From Acidobacteriota bacterium (GTDB lineage: Bacteria > Acidobacteriota > Vicinamibacteria > Vicinamibacterales > 2-12-FULL-66-21), in the NCBI GenBank assembly GCA_003222675.1, contig QHWT01000055.1, positions 47,202-111,201 on the forward strand: a stretch of DNA of 64,000 nucleotides. Direction: 5' to 3'. How positions within the stretch are numbered: position 1 is the first letter of the stretch; the number at the start of each line of letters is the position of its first letter. Position numbers and translations under genes: made by a program. This document shows, one piece after another, positions 23,642 through 32,041 of the stretch. The notes under the pieces are model-generated. The model ran no database searches, was not told the origin of the DNA, and was given only the letters and a program-made list of their open reading frames with translations.

Positions 23642-26161
23642 TCAGTGCCCTCTCAAAGTAGACCACGGCTCGTTGCGAGCCGCGCGAATAGCGGGCATCA
23701 AGGTGGCGACGCTCGCCGTGAAGAGCAGCAGCGCAATCGACACGCCGTACGTAAATGGTTCGACTGAAGACGTGTTGGTGAGGACGTTCGTCGATTTCAG
23801 GATCGTGACGCCGATCGCCGCGCAAAGGCTTCCACCCACAATGCCCACCACGAACGGCCAGCGCAGCGACCAGAAAAACAGTGCGATGATTTGGCGGCGG
23901 CTCGCGCCGAGCGCAACACGCACGCCGATTTCGTGGGTCCGCTGAGCAGCGGCGAACGCCATGAAGCCGTAGATTGCAATCACTGACAGGAACAGCGCCA
24001 GCGTCGCGGGAATGGCCGTGATGCCGAGCACGGCATTGTACCGGCTGGCCTCGCGCGCAAGCATCATCGCGATTGTTTCCGGACGCGCGGACAACTTCTG
24101 ATCGATCAGCTGCACCTGCGCGCGGATGGCCTGCATCAGCGGCCGGGCGTTGCCGTCGAATTGGAGAAGCGGCGCGATGCTCGCGACATCCGCCCTATAG
24201 ATGGGTTGGTAGATCATCGGCTCGTCGGGTTCCGTCGGTCGTGTGCTCGACGTGTCGTTGACGACGCCGATGATTTGCGCCGGGTCGTCGTTGCCGAAAC
24301 GGATATGCCGGCCTACGGCGTCCGCACCGGGAAAGAACGTTCGTGCGAACGACTCCGACACGACAATGGGCATCACTGGCGCGGGTGTACGCGCCTGCAG
24401 ATCGCTAAACAGGCGACCCGACCGCAGTCGCAGTCCGGTTGTCGAGAAGTATTCCGGCGACACGCACCGGAAGGACGTCACGATTGTGCGGTACGTGGCC
24501 GTGTCGAGTGAGAAGGACGTGCGCGGGATACCGCGAAACGGAGGCGGGCTGGCGAGGGCCACGGCGCGCACGCCTGGAAATGCCTGAAGACGTGGAATGA
24601 GCCGGTCGTAGAACGCGCGGGCGGACGGACCCGAGTAGCCGAAGTGCGACAGGTCCACGTCCGTCACAATCACGGCATTGGCGTCGTAGTCGGGCGTGAT
24701 GCTGGCCAGGCGGCCCTGTGCGCGGACGATCACACCAATTACGATGAGCAGAGCGAGGCTAATCGACAGCTGGTTCGCGATGAGCGTTCCTCGCAGCGTG
24801 GAGCTGACCGTGGAACCGCCCCCGTAGCCGGCCGGCTTCAATGCCGTGACCAGATCGACTCGCAGCGCTTCCAGCGCGGGCGAGACACCCGCGACGCACC
24901 CGGCCAGCAACGCCAGGCCGAGGGTGAATGCAAGCACGCGCCAGTCTGGCGCGAATGCGTTCAGCAGCGGAAAATCCGTCAGGAGCTGCGCGACGTGCTG
25001 CGGCAAATAGTACGCCAGCGCGATACTTCCGAGCGCCGCGCAGCCTGCGAGAGCGACAGTCTCGGTCAACAACTGTCGCCGCAGTCGGGAGCGGCTTGCT
25101 CCCAGCGACAATCGCACTGCCATCTCATTACGACGCGACATGGCGCGGGCGAGGAGGAGTATGGTCACGTTGGCGCAGACCTGCAGCAGGATGAGCATGC
25201 CCGTTCCCAGGCAGAGCGCGACCAGCAGCGGCATCGTGCGAGCCGTGTTGGGTTCGTGGATAATCGCGCCGTCGGTGACGAGCATGCCGGTCACTTGACC
25301 GGGATGCAGGCGGTCCAAGGACTTCGCGATGATGTTCAGTTCGGCCTGTGCCTCGCTGATCGTGTGTCCTGGCGCAAGCCGACCTGAAAGATTCAGCCAC
25401 GCATGACGCCCCGGCGCATCGCGGAAATAATCCGTCGGTCCCTGCAGGATCGGTTGCATCGTGTAGGGAACGTATAGCATCGCCGCGACCGGGCCGTAAT
25501 CATCCGGTGCGACGCCAACGACGGTCAGCAGGCTGCCGTTCAAGCGGAGCATTCGTCCGATGACGTCGTGATCCCTGGAGAAATACAGATCCCAAGCGCG
25601 TTCGGTCAGCACGACGACAGGTTCACCGCCGGGTGCCGAACAGTCGGCTTCGAGCAATCCCCGTCCGAGCCGGATCGGTCCGAGATGCGCCGAGAGGAAA
25701 TTGCAGGACACGAACTTGCCGCGCAGCGCGAAATCGTCGCCGTCGCCAAGCATGAAGGAGACCCAGCGGGACGCTGTCACCGCGGACAAGGTGCGCGTCG
25801 CGCCTCGGATCGCGTAGAAGTCCTCGAGCGTGACCATGGTCTGCGGACCATGCGATTCGCGGTGCCATTGTCCTGACAGCCGCGCATAGATTTGTACGGA
25901 GCTGTCAGGATAGAGGCTCGCGGGACGGAACAGCAGACCGTTGAGTACGGAAAAGGCCACTGAATTGATGGCGAGACCAACGATGAGTGTCAGCACGACG
26001 GCAACTGACAGGGGACCCGTGCGACGGATCACCCGGACGGTGTAGCGGAGGTCCTGCGACAACACCTCGAGCTCGTGTCGCAAGCTGGTATCGCGAACAG
26101 ACTGCTCGCGCTCTTTAGGTGGTCGACCCATCACGCCGCGCAGCCATTGACGAAGGGTCAT
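23642..26161 (-). CDS. ADOP-family FtsX/MacB-type permease with N-terminal extension
   Basis: 839 residues from the ATG at 26161 (MTLRQWLRGVMGRPPKEREQ). About 50 charged residues precede the first helix (LSVAVVLTLIVGLAINSVAFSVLN), typical of ADOP members with a permease prefix. Both periplasmic domains and both FtsX blocks are complete (CANVTILLLARAMSRRNEMAVRLSLGAS; IAIYGFMAFAAAQRTHEIGVRVALGAS). The end RAARNEPWSTLRGH replaces the usual 'RVDP...LR.E'. It follows the TPR-TonB gene by 72 bases on the same strand and may be cotranscribed with it. Confidence 0.9.
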   Translation of the reverse strand: MTLRQWLRGVMGRPPKEREQSVRDTSLRHELEVLSQDLRYTVRVIRRTGPLSVAVVLTLIVGLAINSVAFSVLNGLLFRPASLYPDSSVQIYARLSGQWHRESHGPQTMVTLEDFYAIRGATRTLSAVTASRWVSFMLGDGDDFALRGKFVSCNFLSAHLGPIRLGRGLLEADCSAPGGEPVVVLTERAWDLYFSRDHDVIGRMLRLNGSLLTVVGVAPDDYGPVAAMLYVPYTMQPILQGPTDYFRDAPGRHAWLNLSGRLAPGHTISEAQAELNIIAKSLDRLHPGQVTGMLVTDGAIIHEPNTARTMPLLVALCLGTGMLILLQVCANVTILLLARAMSRRNEMAVRLSLGASRSRLRRQLLTETVALAGCAALGSIALAYYLPQHVAQLLTDFPLLNAFAPDWRVLAFTLGLALLAGCVAGVSPALEALRVDLVTALKPAGYGGGSTVSSTLRGTLIANQLSISLALLIVIGVIVRAQGRLASITPDYDANAVIVTDVDLSHFGYSGPSARAFYDRLIPRLQAFPGVRAVALASPPPFRGIPRTSFSLDTATYRTIVTSFRCVSPEYFSTTGLRLRSGRLFSDLQARTPAPVMPIVVSESFARTFFPGADAVGRHIRFGNDDPAQIIGVVNDTSSTRPTEPDEPMIYQPIYRADVASIAPLLQFDGNARPLMQAIRAQVQLIDQKLSARPETIAMMLAREASRYNAVLGITAIPATLALFLSVIAIYGFMAFAAAQRTHEIGVRVALGASRRQIIALFFWSLRWPFVVGIVGGSLCAAIGVTILKSTNVLTNTSSVEPFTYGVSIALLLFTASVATLMPAIRAARNEPWSTLRGH

Positions 26162-26233
26162 AGTGCGCCGGATGGTATCAGCGGAAGGGGCGCCGGTGAC
26201 TGGAAGTCGCTGGCCCCACCGCACCTGTATGCA

Positions 26234-27301
26234 TCATTTCTCAGCAAAGAATCGTGCTTCCGCCCTGATCACGACGGGCGCGGCCGCGCTCGGAATCGTT
26301 GCCGGGTCGAAGCGCCACTGCCTCACAGCATGGATCGTCGGCTGTGTAAGCCATGGAATGGACTCGACCACTCGCGTGGCGACGACGACACCTCGTCCGT
26401 CTATCGCCGCTTCAACCACGACGCGTCCCTGAATGCCCAGGCGCATCACCATCGGGGGATAAACCGGACGCACGTCCTTCACCTTCTTCGGAGTGCTCAT
26501 TCCGTCCGCTGCCGCAAACGACGTCTCGCCGTAGACCCACTCGATGTCGGCAGCACCCGTGACCGGCGGGGGTGGTGGCGGGGCGGGATACGCAGTGACA
26601 CTCTCCCACTCCGAAGATGTCGCGGTCGCGGTTGATCCCGACGTCGCTGCCCGCGATCGAACGACATCCGCCTGCTGAATGAGGGCTCCTCGACGCACGG
26701 CATCGGATTCAATTTGCGCCTCAGCCCGGAGGAGGAGGCTTTTGTAGACCATCGCGTCACGAAAGTCCGGGTCAGCGGCGAGTGCGCGGTCCTCGGCAGC
26801 AAGTCCACGGGCGATGTACGACATGCGATCGTGGCGCCTGAGCGCGGCGTCCGAGAGCTTCGCGAAATAGAACGTCGCAACGAGATGGTGGAGTGGAGCG
26901 TTCGACGCTTCGCGTTCAGCCGCGTCTTCCAGTGTCTCGACTGCGCGTTCGAACTGCCCACGCCGATTGTAAAGCGCAGCGAGCGCCTGCCACCGTGTTG
27001 TTTCACTCGGCGCGGCTTCTGCGCTCCTCCGCAACGTCGCTTCCGCTTCCGCAAGAGCGCCGCGGCTTTCCTGGAGCCTGGCCAGTTCTTGTGCGCCTCG
27101 CCAGTCCTGCGGTGTCGAGCGGACATTCGCCTCCAGCTGCTTCTCTGCGGCTGTGGCCGGACGGGTCTGATTCGGCCGCGGGTCTCGCGGTGGTTGTGGC
27201 AGGGCCGAAACTGCATCGGCGGTCCTAAGGGAGATCAGGCTGGCGGCGGCGATGCCGACGGCAATGGCGGCTGACGAGATGCTCAGCGTTCGAGGTGTCA
27301 T
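26234..27301 (-). CDS. TPR protein with C-terminal TonB domain
   Basis: 355 residues: a signal-anchor (TLSISSAAIAVGIAAASLISL), three to four TPR units (about residues 45-200, e.g. AEATLRRSAEAAPSETTRWQALAALYNRRGQFERAVETLEDAAE), a Pro-rich linker (YPAPPPPPPVTG) and a TonB C-terminal domain (KKVKDVRPVYPPMVMRLGIQGRVVVEAAIDGRG...WRFDPA). The start at 27301 has AGGAGG 6 bases upstream. TonB domains of this kind transmit inner-membrane energy to outer-membrane receptors or act as structural partners. Its promoter shares a motif with that of the PadR gene. Confidence 0.85.
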   Translation of the reverse strand: MTPRTLSISSAAIAVGIAAASLISLRTADAVSALPQPPRDPRPNQTRPATAAEKQLEANVRSTPQDWRGAQELARLQESRGALAEAEATLRRSAEAAPSETTRWQALAALYNRRGQFERAVETLEDAAEREASNAPLHHLVATFYFAKLSDAALRRHDRMSYIARGLAAEDRALAADPDFRDAMVYKSLLLRAEAQIESDAVRRGALIQQADVVRSRAATSGSTATATSSEWESVTAYPAPPPPPPVTGAADIEWVYGETSFAAADGMSTPKKVKDVRPVYPPMVMRLGIQGRVVVEAAIDGRGVVVATRVVESIPWLTQPTIHAVRQWRFDPATIPSAAAPVVIRAEARFFAEK

Positions 27302-27382
27302 GACATCCTCCTCATCGAGGCCACTGAAAGGGAACCTGAAGACGCGCAATACCCAATTGAAATTCCGGCGCGAGCACGGTAA

Positions 27383-27413
27383 GCAGATATATGCGCATAA
27401 CGGCGATAATCAA
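27383..27413 (-). promoter_or_regulatory. Promoter with PadR-type operator motif upstream of the TPR-TonB gene
   Basis: On the minus strand TTGATT (27408-27413) and TATATC (27386-27391) are 16 bases apart, about 85 bases before the ATG. The spacer and -10 contain ATGCGCATATATCTGC, which is also found, with one change, at the PadR promoter (28604-28620). A regulator bound there would cover the promoter. Confidence 0.55.
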
Positions 27414-27501
27414 AAAGACGGCACACAATGGTCATCAGATCTTTATCGGGAAACTCCGGAGTCCGTTGCGAACACGCGAGCCTTCGCGAACGAGACCGGC
27501 T

Positions 27502-28236
27502 TCATTGCGAGCGCCCGAAGCTGACGCGTACCGTGAGCAGGGCCGGATGCAGCGTCGTGCTGGCAGCAGCGGCAAATTCCCACCGTCGGATTGCCTGAAT
27601 CGCCGACTGGCCCAGAACGCCGTCCGGCGCGACCTCCGCATCCGTGACGCGCCCGTCTTCATTGATCCTCGCTCGCACAAGGACTTGCCCTTCGAGTCGG
27701 GCCGCCACCGCCACTGGCGGATAAATGGGTTGCACCTCCTTTATTGCAACCGGCGGTGGCCCATCGGTCGCGACTGTGTAGGATGTGCGACCGTATTGAA
27801 AAATCGGCTCGCTCGGAGTTAGAGCAGCCGGCGGCGGTGGTGGCGGCGGTGGATCAGGGAGCGCCGTCTGCGTCTGCCGCGCGCCTGTCGGTGGCGCAGG
27901 CAGACCGGGCACGTTCGGGGTCAGAGGACCAACGGCAGCGAGCAGGAGCAGCATGGACAGAATCGCTGCCGCCGGTGCCGTGCGAAGCGTCATGGATTTC
28001 GCGAGGCGCACCTGCGCGACGCGCCATGCGACATCGTCGGCGATCCCCAACGTCAACCGCATGACCATTTGAATGGCGAGTTCCGCCTGGGTCACCTCGG
28101 GGTCGTGTGCGCCCTCCCACAGATCCGACTCGATTTCGCGGCACCGTGCCTCGCGAACGGCGGGCGGCAACCGCCAGGTATATATGCGCGTCCACCGGCG
28201 CACACACGCGGCGACGAACGCAGCGACGCGTGTCAT
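27502..28236 (-). CDS. TonB-domain protein coupled to PadR
   Basis: 244 residues. The N-terminal 80 residues are cytosolic and acidic/aromatic (YTWRLPPAVREARCREIESDLWEGAHD), like prefixes seen on PadR-linked membrane proteins. Then come a helix (APAAAILSMLLLLAAVG), a polyproline stretch (DPPPPPPPPAA) and a TonB C-terminal domain (VAIKEVQPIYPPVAVAARLEGQVLVRARINEDGRV). Its ATG overlaps the PadR stop (28233-28236), so the two are translationally coupled. Probably an inner-membrane protein controlled by PadR. Confidence 0.85.
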   Translation of the reverse strand: MTRVAAFVAACVRRWTRIYTWRLPPAVREARCREIESDLWEGAHDPEVTQAELAIQMVMRLTLGIADDVAWRVAQVRLAKSMTLRTAPAAAILSMLLLLAAVGPLTPNVPGLPAPPTGARQTQTALPDPPPPPPPPAALTPSEPIFQYGRTSYTVATDGPPPVAIKEVQPIYPPVAVAARLEGQVLVRARINEDGRVTDAEVAPDGVLGQSAIQAIRRWEFAAAASTTLHPALLTVRVSFGRSQ

Positions 28237-28592
28237 GCAGGAGCCTCTCCGCGGCGTCGGCGGATGGGCACCCGCCGGCGTGACGGCGACGACTCCCGTA
28301 CCACTGATTCGGCGAGTGCCGTCAGGGTATACAAGCGACGGCCGGGGCGATTTTCCTTTGCCGCGATCGCCGGATCTTCACGACGACTCTCCAGCAGGCC
28401 CATTGCTTCGAGACGGCCCAACGCCCGATACAAGGTGCCATAGGCGGTGAGCAGCCTCGAGTCGCTGATGTCCGTCAGCTGTTTGGCGAGCTCGTATCCG
28501 TGAAATTCGTTGACCCCTCGGCGTCGCAAGGCGGCCGCGGCCGCGCAGATCGCGGTTTCCAGAGGCACTAGACTGCCATGCTTCCGCCGCAC
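28233..28592 (-). CDS. PadR-family transcriptional regulator
   Basis: 119 residues with the PadR winged helix: FHGYELAKQL, LLTAYGTLYRALGRLEAMGLLESR and GRRLYTLTALAE. The N-terminus is longer than usual (about 25 residues before the domain). The start is GTG at 28592, only a few bases from the probable transcription start, so the message may be nearly leaderless. It controls or is coupled to the TonB gene it overlaps, and it probably represses itself through the operator at 28598-28620. Confidence 0.88.
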   Translation of the reverse strand: MRRKHGSLVPLETAICAAAAALRRRGVNEFHGYELAKQLTDISDSRLLTAYGTLYRALGRLEAMGLLESRREDPAIAAKENRPGRRLYTLTALAESVVRESSPSRRRVPIRRRRGEAPA

Positions 28593-28597
28593 GCCTA

Positions 28598-28628
28598 ACT
28601 ATATGCAGATATATGCGTATTACGTCAA
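28598..28628 (-). promoter_or_regulatory. PadR promoter/operator
   Basis: On the minus strand TTGACG (28623-28628) is followed 17-19 bases later by CATATAGT. The spacer holds ATACGCATATATCTGC. ATATGC occurs twice on the plus strand, four bases apart (28601-28616). The same core occurs at 27383-27398. This is a candidate PadR binding site overlapping its own promoter. Confidence 0.55.
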
Positions 28629-28991
28629 CAACCGATCTCTTGCAATCCGACGCAATCCAACGGTCCCGCATCCGCGCGCGAAGACCGCCGGTCACCACCG
28701 ACCGGCCGATGCCGATCTGACGGTGCCGCTGCGTTACGCCAAACCCATCAGGGCGTAAAGTCCATAAGGCGGCCAGCAGCAGCGCGAGCGCGCTGAACAA
28801 GCCAGCGGCCCCATTCGTCGCGAGCTCGGCGTGCGAACTATTCAGGCTGGTGAACCTAACCTTCGCCACTTGGAACCAGATTGTGCTGTGGCTGCGCACG
28901 CTCGACACCTTCCGTCCAGACGCAGGCGGATTGAGGCGCTTTTCGATGGCCCGACACCCATAAATTCTCACTTGATATCAAAAGATAGCTT
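28629..28991. other. Intergenic stretch with an unrecognised minus-strand frame
   Basis: A minus-strand frame (to 28971) contains one hydrophobic segment (AAGLFSALALLLAALW) preceded by LNPPASGRKVSSVRS; no family is recognised and no ribosome-binding site is seen. It is probably a relic. No other gene is seen. Confidence 0.3.
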
Positions 28992-29404
28992 ATGATATCT
29001 GTTGTGGATGGGGCGATCAATCGGACTCCGCTATTCGTCAGGTTGCCGAAAGATCAGGCAGCAGCCCTCGACCGTCTCGCTGACGTGACTGGCCGCCATA
29101 AACAGCACCTGGTCAGCGAACTGCTTGCAGATCGGTTGACGTCGGGCGCGGGTCCCGTTTCCGTGGGCCGAGTTGAGGTGACAAACACTCCTATCGCGCT
29201 CACCGACGAAGTGCTCACCCTCGAGGAGGCTGCCGCGCTTCTCAAGCTCCCAGCTGACACTGTCCGGTCTCGTGCCGAGGAGGGCGACTTGCCGGGCCGG
29301 CGCTTTGGCAAAGAGTGGAGTTCGCGCGAATAGCGGTACTCGCGTGGCTCGCGGACGGCGATCCGCAAAAGCGGAGACACACATCTTCGACAGAGCGAAC
29401 GTGA
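28992..29404 (+). pseudogene. RHH + excisionase-type HTH DNA-binding protein, frameshifted
   Basis: Residues 1-50 are ribbon-helix-helix-like (TPLFVRLPKDQAAALDRLADVTGRHKQHLVSELL). Residues 65-110 are an excisionase/MerR-like helix-turn-helix (LTLEEAAALLKLPADTVRSRAEEGDLPGRRFGKEW). The frame then ends at 29331. One base further on, the expected continuation is present, FARIAVLAWLADGDPQKRR, ending at a TGA at 29402-29404. One base is missing near 29316 (TGGAG-TTCGCG). There is no slippery sequence, so decay is more likely than programmed frameshifting. It lies just before the peptidase. Confidence 0.7.
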
Positions 29405-29411
29405 GCTCCGC

Positions 29412-31568
29412 ATGAATGTGCAACGACTGACGGAAGCGGCGTTTCTGATCGGCATCGCATTCGGGAGTAGCCTGGTGGCGCAAAAGCCTTCCCTCAATTA
29501 CCCGTCGGCGCGGCGCGCCGACGTCATCGACAACTACTTCGGGACGAAAGTGGCCGACCCGTACCGGTGGATGGAAGATCTCAATTCGCCTGAATTGAAA
29601 CAGTGGATCGACGCCGAGAACGCCCTCGCGTTCGGCTACCTCAACGCACTGCCGCAGCGGGACGCGTTGAAGGCGCGCATCACCGAGCTGTGGAACTATC
29701 CGAAGGTGACACCGCCGCGATACGAAGGCGGGCACTGGTTCTACAGCCGGAACACCGGACTGCAGCGGCAGTCTCCCGTCTTCATGCGTGAGACGCTGAA
29801 CAGCCCGGAAACCGTGGTGCTCGATCCGAACAGGCTGTCATCGGACGGTTCGATTGCCCTCTCAGGTTTTGTCCCGTCGCCCGACGGACGGCACTTCGCG
29901 TACGGTCAGTCTCAAGGCGGCTCGGACTGGTCGACGTATTACGTCCGTGAGCTCGGCACAGGCAGGGAGCTGCCCGACGTGATTCACTGGGTGAGGTCCC
30001 TCAGCGTTGCGTGGACCAGAGACGGCAGGGGCTTTTTCTACGGGCGGTACCCCGAACCTCGACCCGGCAAGGCGCTCGAGGATGTCCTCCGCGACAAGAA
30101 GATCTACTACCACGCGATCGGAACACCACAGTCGGCCGATCGCTTGATCTACGACCGTCCCGAAGAGCCGATGCTCTTCATCGACGTCGATATCGACGAA
30201 ACCGGACGGTACGTCTTCTTTCAAACGCAGAGGAGCATCAGCAGGAACGAGCTGATCGTCAAGGATCTCGTCAATCCGCTCGCGCCCGAGCTCGATGCTC
30301 CTGCACGAGCGCTGTATCTCGGCCACACGGCCTTGTACAAGCCGCTCGGCCTCGTGAACGGGACGTTGTACATGCTGACGGATCGTGACGCTCCGAACAG
30401 GAAAGTGGTCGCGGTGCCAATCGATCGGCCGGATCCATCCAACTGGAAGACGATCGTGCCGGAGACGAAGAACGCGATTGAGACTGCACAGCTCGTCGGC
30501 GGAACAATCGCCGTGACTGCGCTCGTCGACGTGGCCGGCGACGTGCGTTTCCATAATCTCGATGGAACGGCGGCGGGACGGATCGCCACTCCCGGTCTCG
30601 GGTCGATCGCGGGTCCGTTCGGACGCTATGGACGACCAGAGATCTTCTACACGTTTACGTCGCCGCTGTACCCCGTCACCGTATTCCGTTTCGACCTCGC
30701 CACCGGCAACAGCAATCCGTTCGAGGCGCCGACGGTGACCTTCGACCCCACACGCTACCGAACGGAGCGTGTGTTCGTCGTGTCAAAGGACGGCACACGC
30801 GTTCCGCTCTTCATCGCCCATCACAAGGGGCTGAGGAAGGACGGCGCAAACCCGGCCATGCTGTACGGGTTTGGCGGGTTCGGTCTCTCTGACGCCCCGC
30901 AGTTCCGCCCCGAGGTGATTGCCTTTCTGGAGCGCGGCGGCGTCTACGCGACGGCAAACATCCGCGGCGGCGGCGAATACGGTCACACATGGCACGAGGC
31001 GGGCATGTTCGAGAAGAAGCAGAACGTGTTCGACGATTTCATCGCGGCGGCGGAGTATCTCGTACGGGAGAAGTACGCGTCGCCTCAGACGCTGGGCATC
31101 ATGGGCGGATCGAACGGCGGGCTGCTCGTCGGCGCTGTGATGGAGCAGCGCCCCGATCTGTTCGCCGTGGCTCTCCCGGGCGTCGCTGTGTTGGACATGC
31201 TGCGGTTTCACCGCTTCACCGGCGGTGTGGTGGGAACGGCTGAATACGGTTCCGCGGACAACGCGACGGAGTTTGCCTACTTGTACAAGTACTCGCCGCT
31301 GCACAACGTAACGCCCGGCGCGTGCTATCCGGCAACGCTCATCACAACAGCGGATCATGACGATCGTGTCGTCCCGAGCCATTCGTTCAAGTTCGCCGCG
31401 ACGCTCCAGGCGGCGCAGGGATGCGACAAGCCGGTGCTCATTCGAATCGAGACGCAGGCATCGCACGCCTATCGGCCGACCGATAAACGGATCGCCGAAC
31501 TCGCCGACGGGTGGGCATTTGCGCTCGCAAACATGAGAGTTCGCCTGCCCGACACTGCGGCCCGCTAA
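29412..31568 (+). CDS. Prolyl oligopeptidase, S9A family, secreted
   Basis: 718 residues. A signal peptide (AAFLIGIAFGSSLVA) is followed by YPSARRADVIDNYFGTKVADPYRWMEDLNSPELKQWIDAEN, the conserved POP N-terminus, a seven-bladed propeller (about 80-430) and the hydrolase domain. The catalytic Ser567 is in GGSNGGLLVGAVM, the Asp in DHDDRVVPSHSFKF and the His in ASHAYRPTDKRI. It cleaves proline-containing oligopeptides, here probably in the periplasm. The start ATG at 29412 lies 7 bases beyond the upstream relic. Confidence 0.95.
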   Translation: MNVQRLTEAAFLIGIAFGSSLVAQKPSLNYPSARRADVIDNYFGTKVADPYRWMEDLNSPELKQWIDAENALAFGYLNALPQRDALKARITELWNYPKVTPPRYEGGHWFYSRNTGLQRQSPVFMRETLNSPETVVLDPNRLSSDGSIALSGFVPSPDGRHFAYGQSQGGSDWSTYYVRELGTGRELPDVIHWVRSLSVAWTRDGRGFFYGRYPEPRPGKALEDVLRDKKIYYHAIGTPQSADRLIYDRPEEPMLFIDVDIDETGRYVFFQTQRSISRNELIVKDLVNPLAPELDAPARALYLGHTALYKPLGLVNGTLYMLTDRDAPNRKVVAVPIDRPDPSNWKTIVPETKNAIETAQLVGGTIAVTALVDVAGDVRFHNLDGTAAGRIATPGLGSIAGPFGRYGRPEIFYTFTSPLYPVTVFRFDLATGNSNPFEAPTVTFDPTRYRTERVFVVSKDGTRVPLFIAHHKGLRKDGANPAMLYGFGGFGLSDAPQFRPEVIAFLERGGVYATANIRGGGEYGHTWHEAGMFEKKQNVFDDFIAAAEYLVREKYASPQTLGIMGGSNGGLLVGAVMEQRPDLFAVALPGVAVLDMLRFHRFTGGVVGTAEYGSADNATEFAYLYKYSPLHNVTPGACYPATLITTADHDDRVVPSHSFKFAATLQAAQGCDKPVLIRIETQASHAYRPTDKRIAELADGWAFALANMRVRLPDTAAR

Positions 31569-31679
31569 AACGAGCGCGCACATGATCTACGCATTGAAGC
31601 GCAGCAGCGTCGCGTTGCCATGGTTCGATTAGCTATTTGGGATCGAGATTCCGATCGTGTGGAATCAGCAGGTTGAAGT

Positions 31680-31707
31680 TGGCGAACCGGACGGGAATCG
31701 AACCGCC
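31680..31707 (-). repeat. 3' end of a tRNA (integration-site relic)
   Basis: On the minus strand GGTTCGATTCCCGTCCGGTTCGCCA is the T loop, acceptor 3' strand, discriminator and CCA of a tRNA. The T stem 5' side is mismatched and nothing resembling an anticodon or D arm lies upstream. Such 3' ends are left as att sites by integrated elements. Confidence 0.5.
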
Positions 31708-32041
31708 TGAGCGTCGGATTACCCGCGAGTAGTCTCTAGGTAGCGACGAACGCCGGAGGATCGGCCAACTGCCAGTACGGCGTTACTCCTTAATCTTGGC
31801 GAGTTCGGTGTCCTCGCCGGGGTTGTGTGCCTAGGTGAGATCGGGCGTGGCTATCACGTAAAGTCGTGAACCGTTGACCCCAGCTCCCGCCGGCTGGATT
31901 CCGCCCGCATGACCGGTGCCTCGAATCGCACCGCACGGGTCGCACACGCCAAAAACTGCAATCCGAAACGGTAGTGGCGACGGTTGCTCCACCTGCGCGC
32001 GAATAGGTGCGACTGTGCGGCGACTGCTTCGGTGGCCGTCT
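31708..32041. other. Intergenic stretch with a possible C-terminal relic on the minus strand
   Basis: A minus-strand frame ending at 31831 reads PLPFRIAVFGVCDPCGAIRGTGHAGGIQPAGAGVNGSRLYVIATP. It looks like the end of a protein but is not recognised. The stretch 31569-31679 holds no gene. Confidence 0.3.

Noticed and set aside
29300..29335. Programmed frameshift in the RHH-HTH gene
   Set aside because: No slippery heptamer, stop context or pseudoknot is visible; a missing base explains it more simply.
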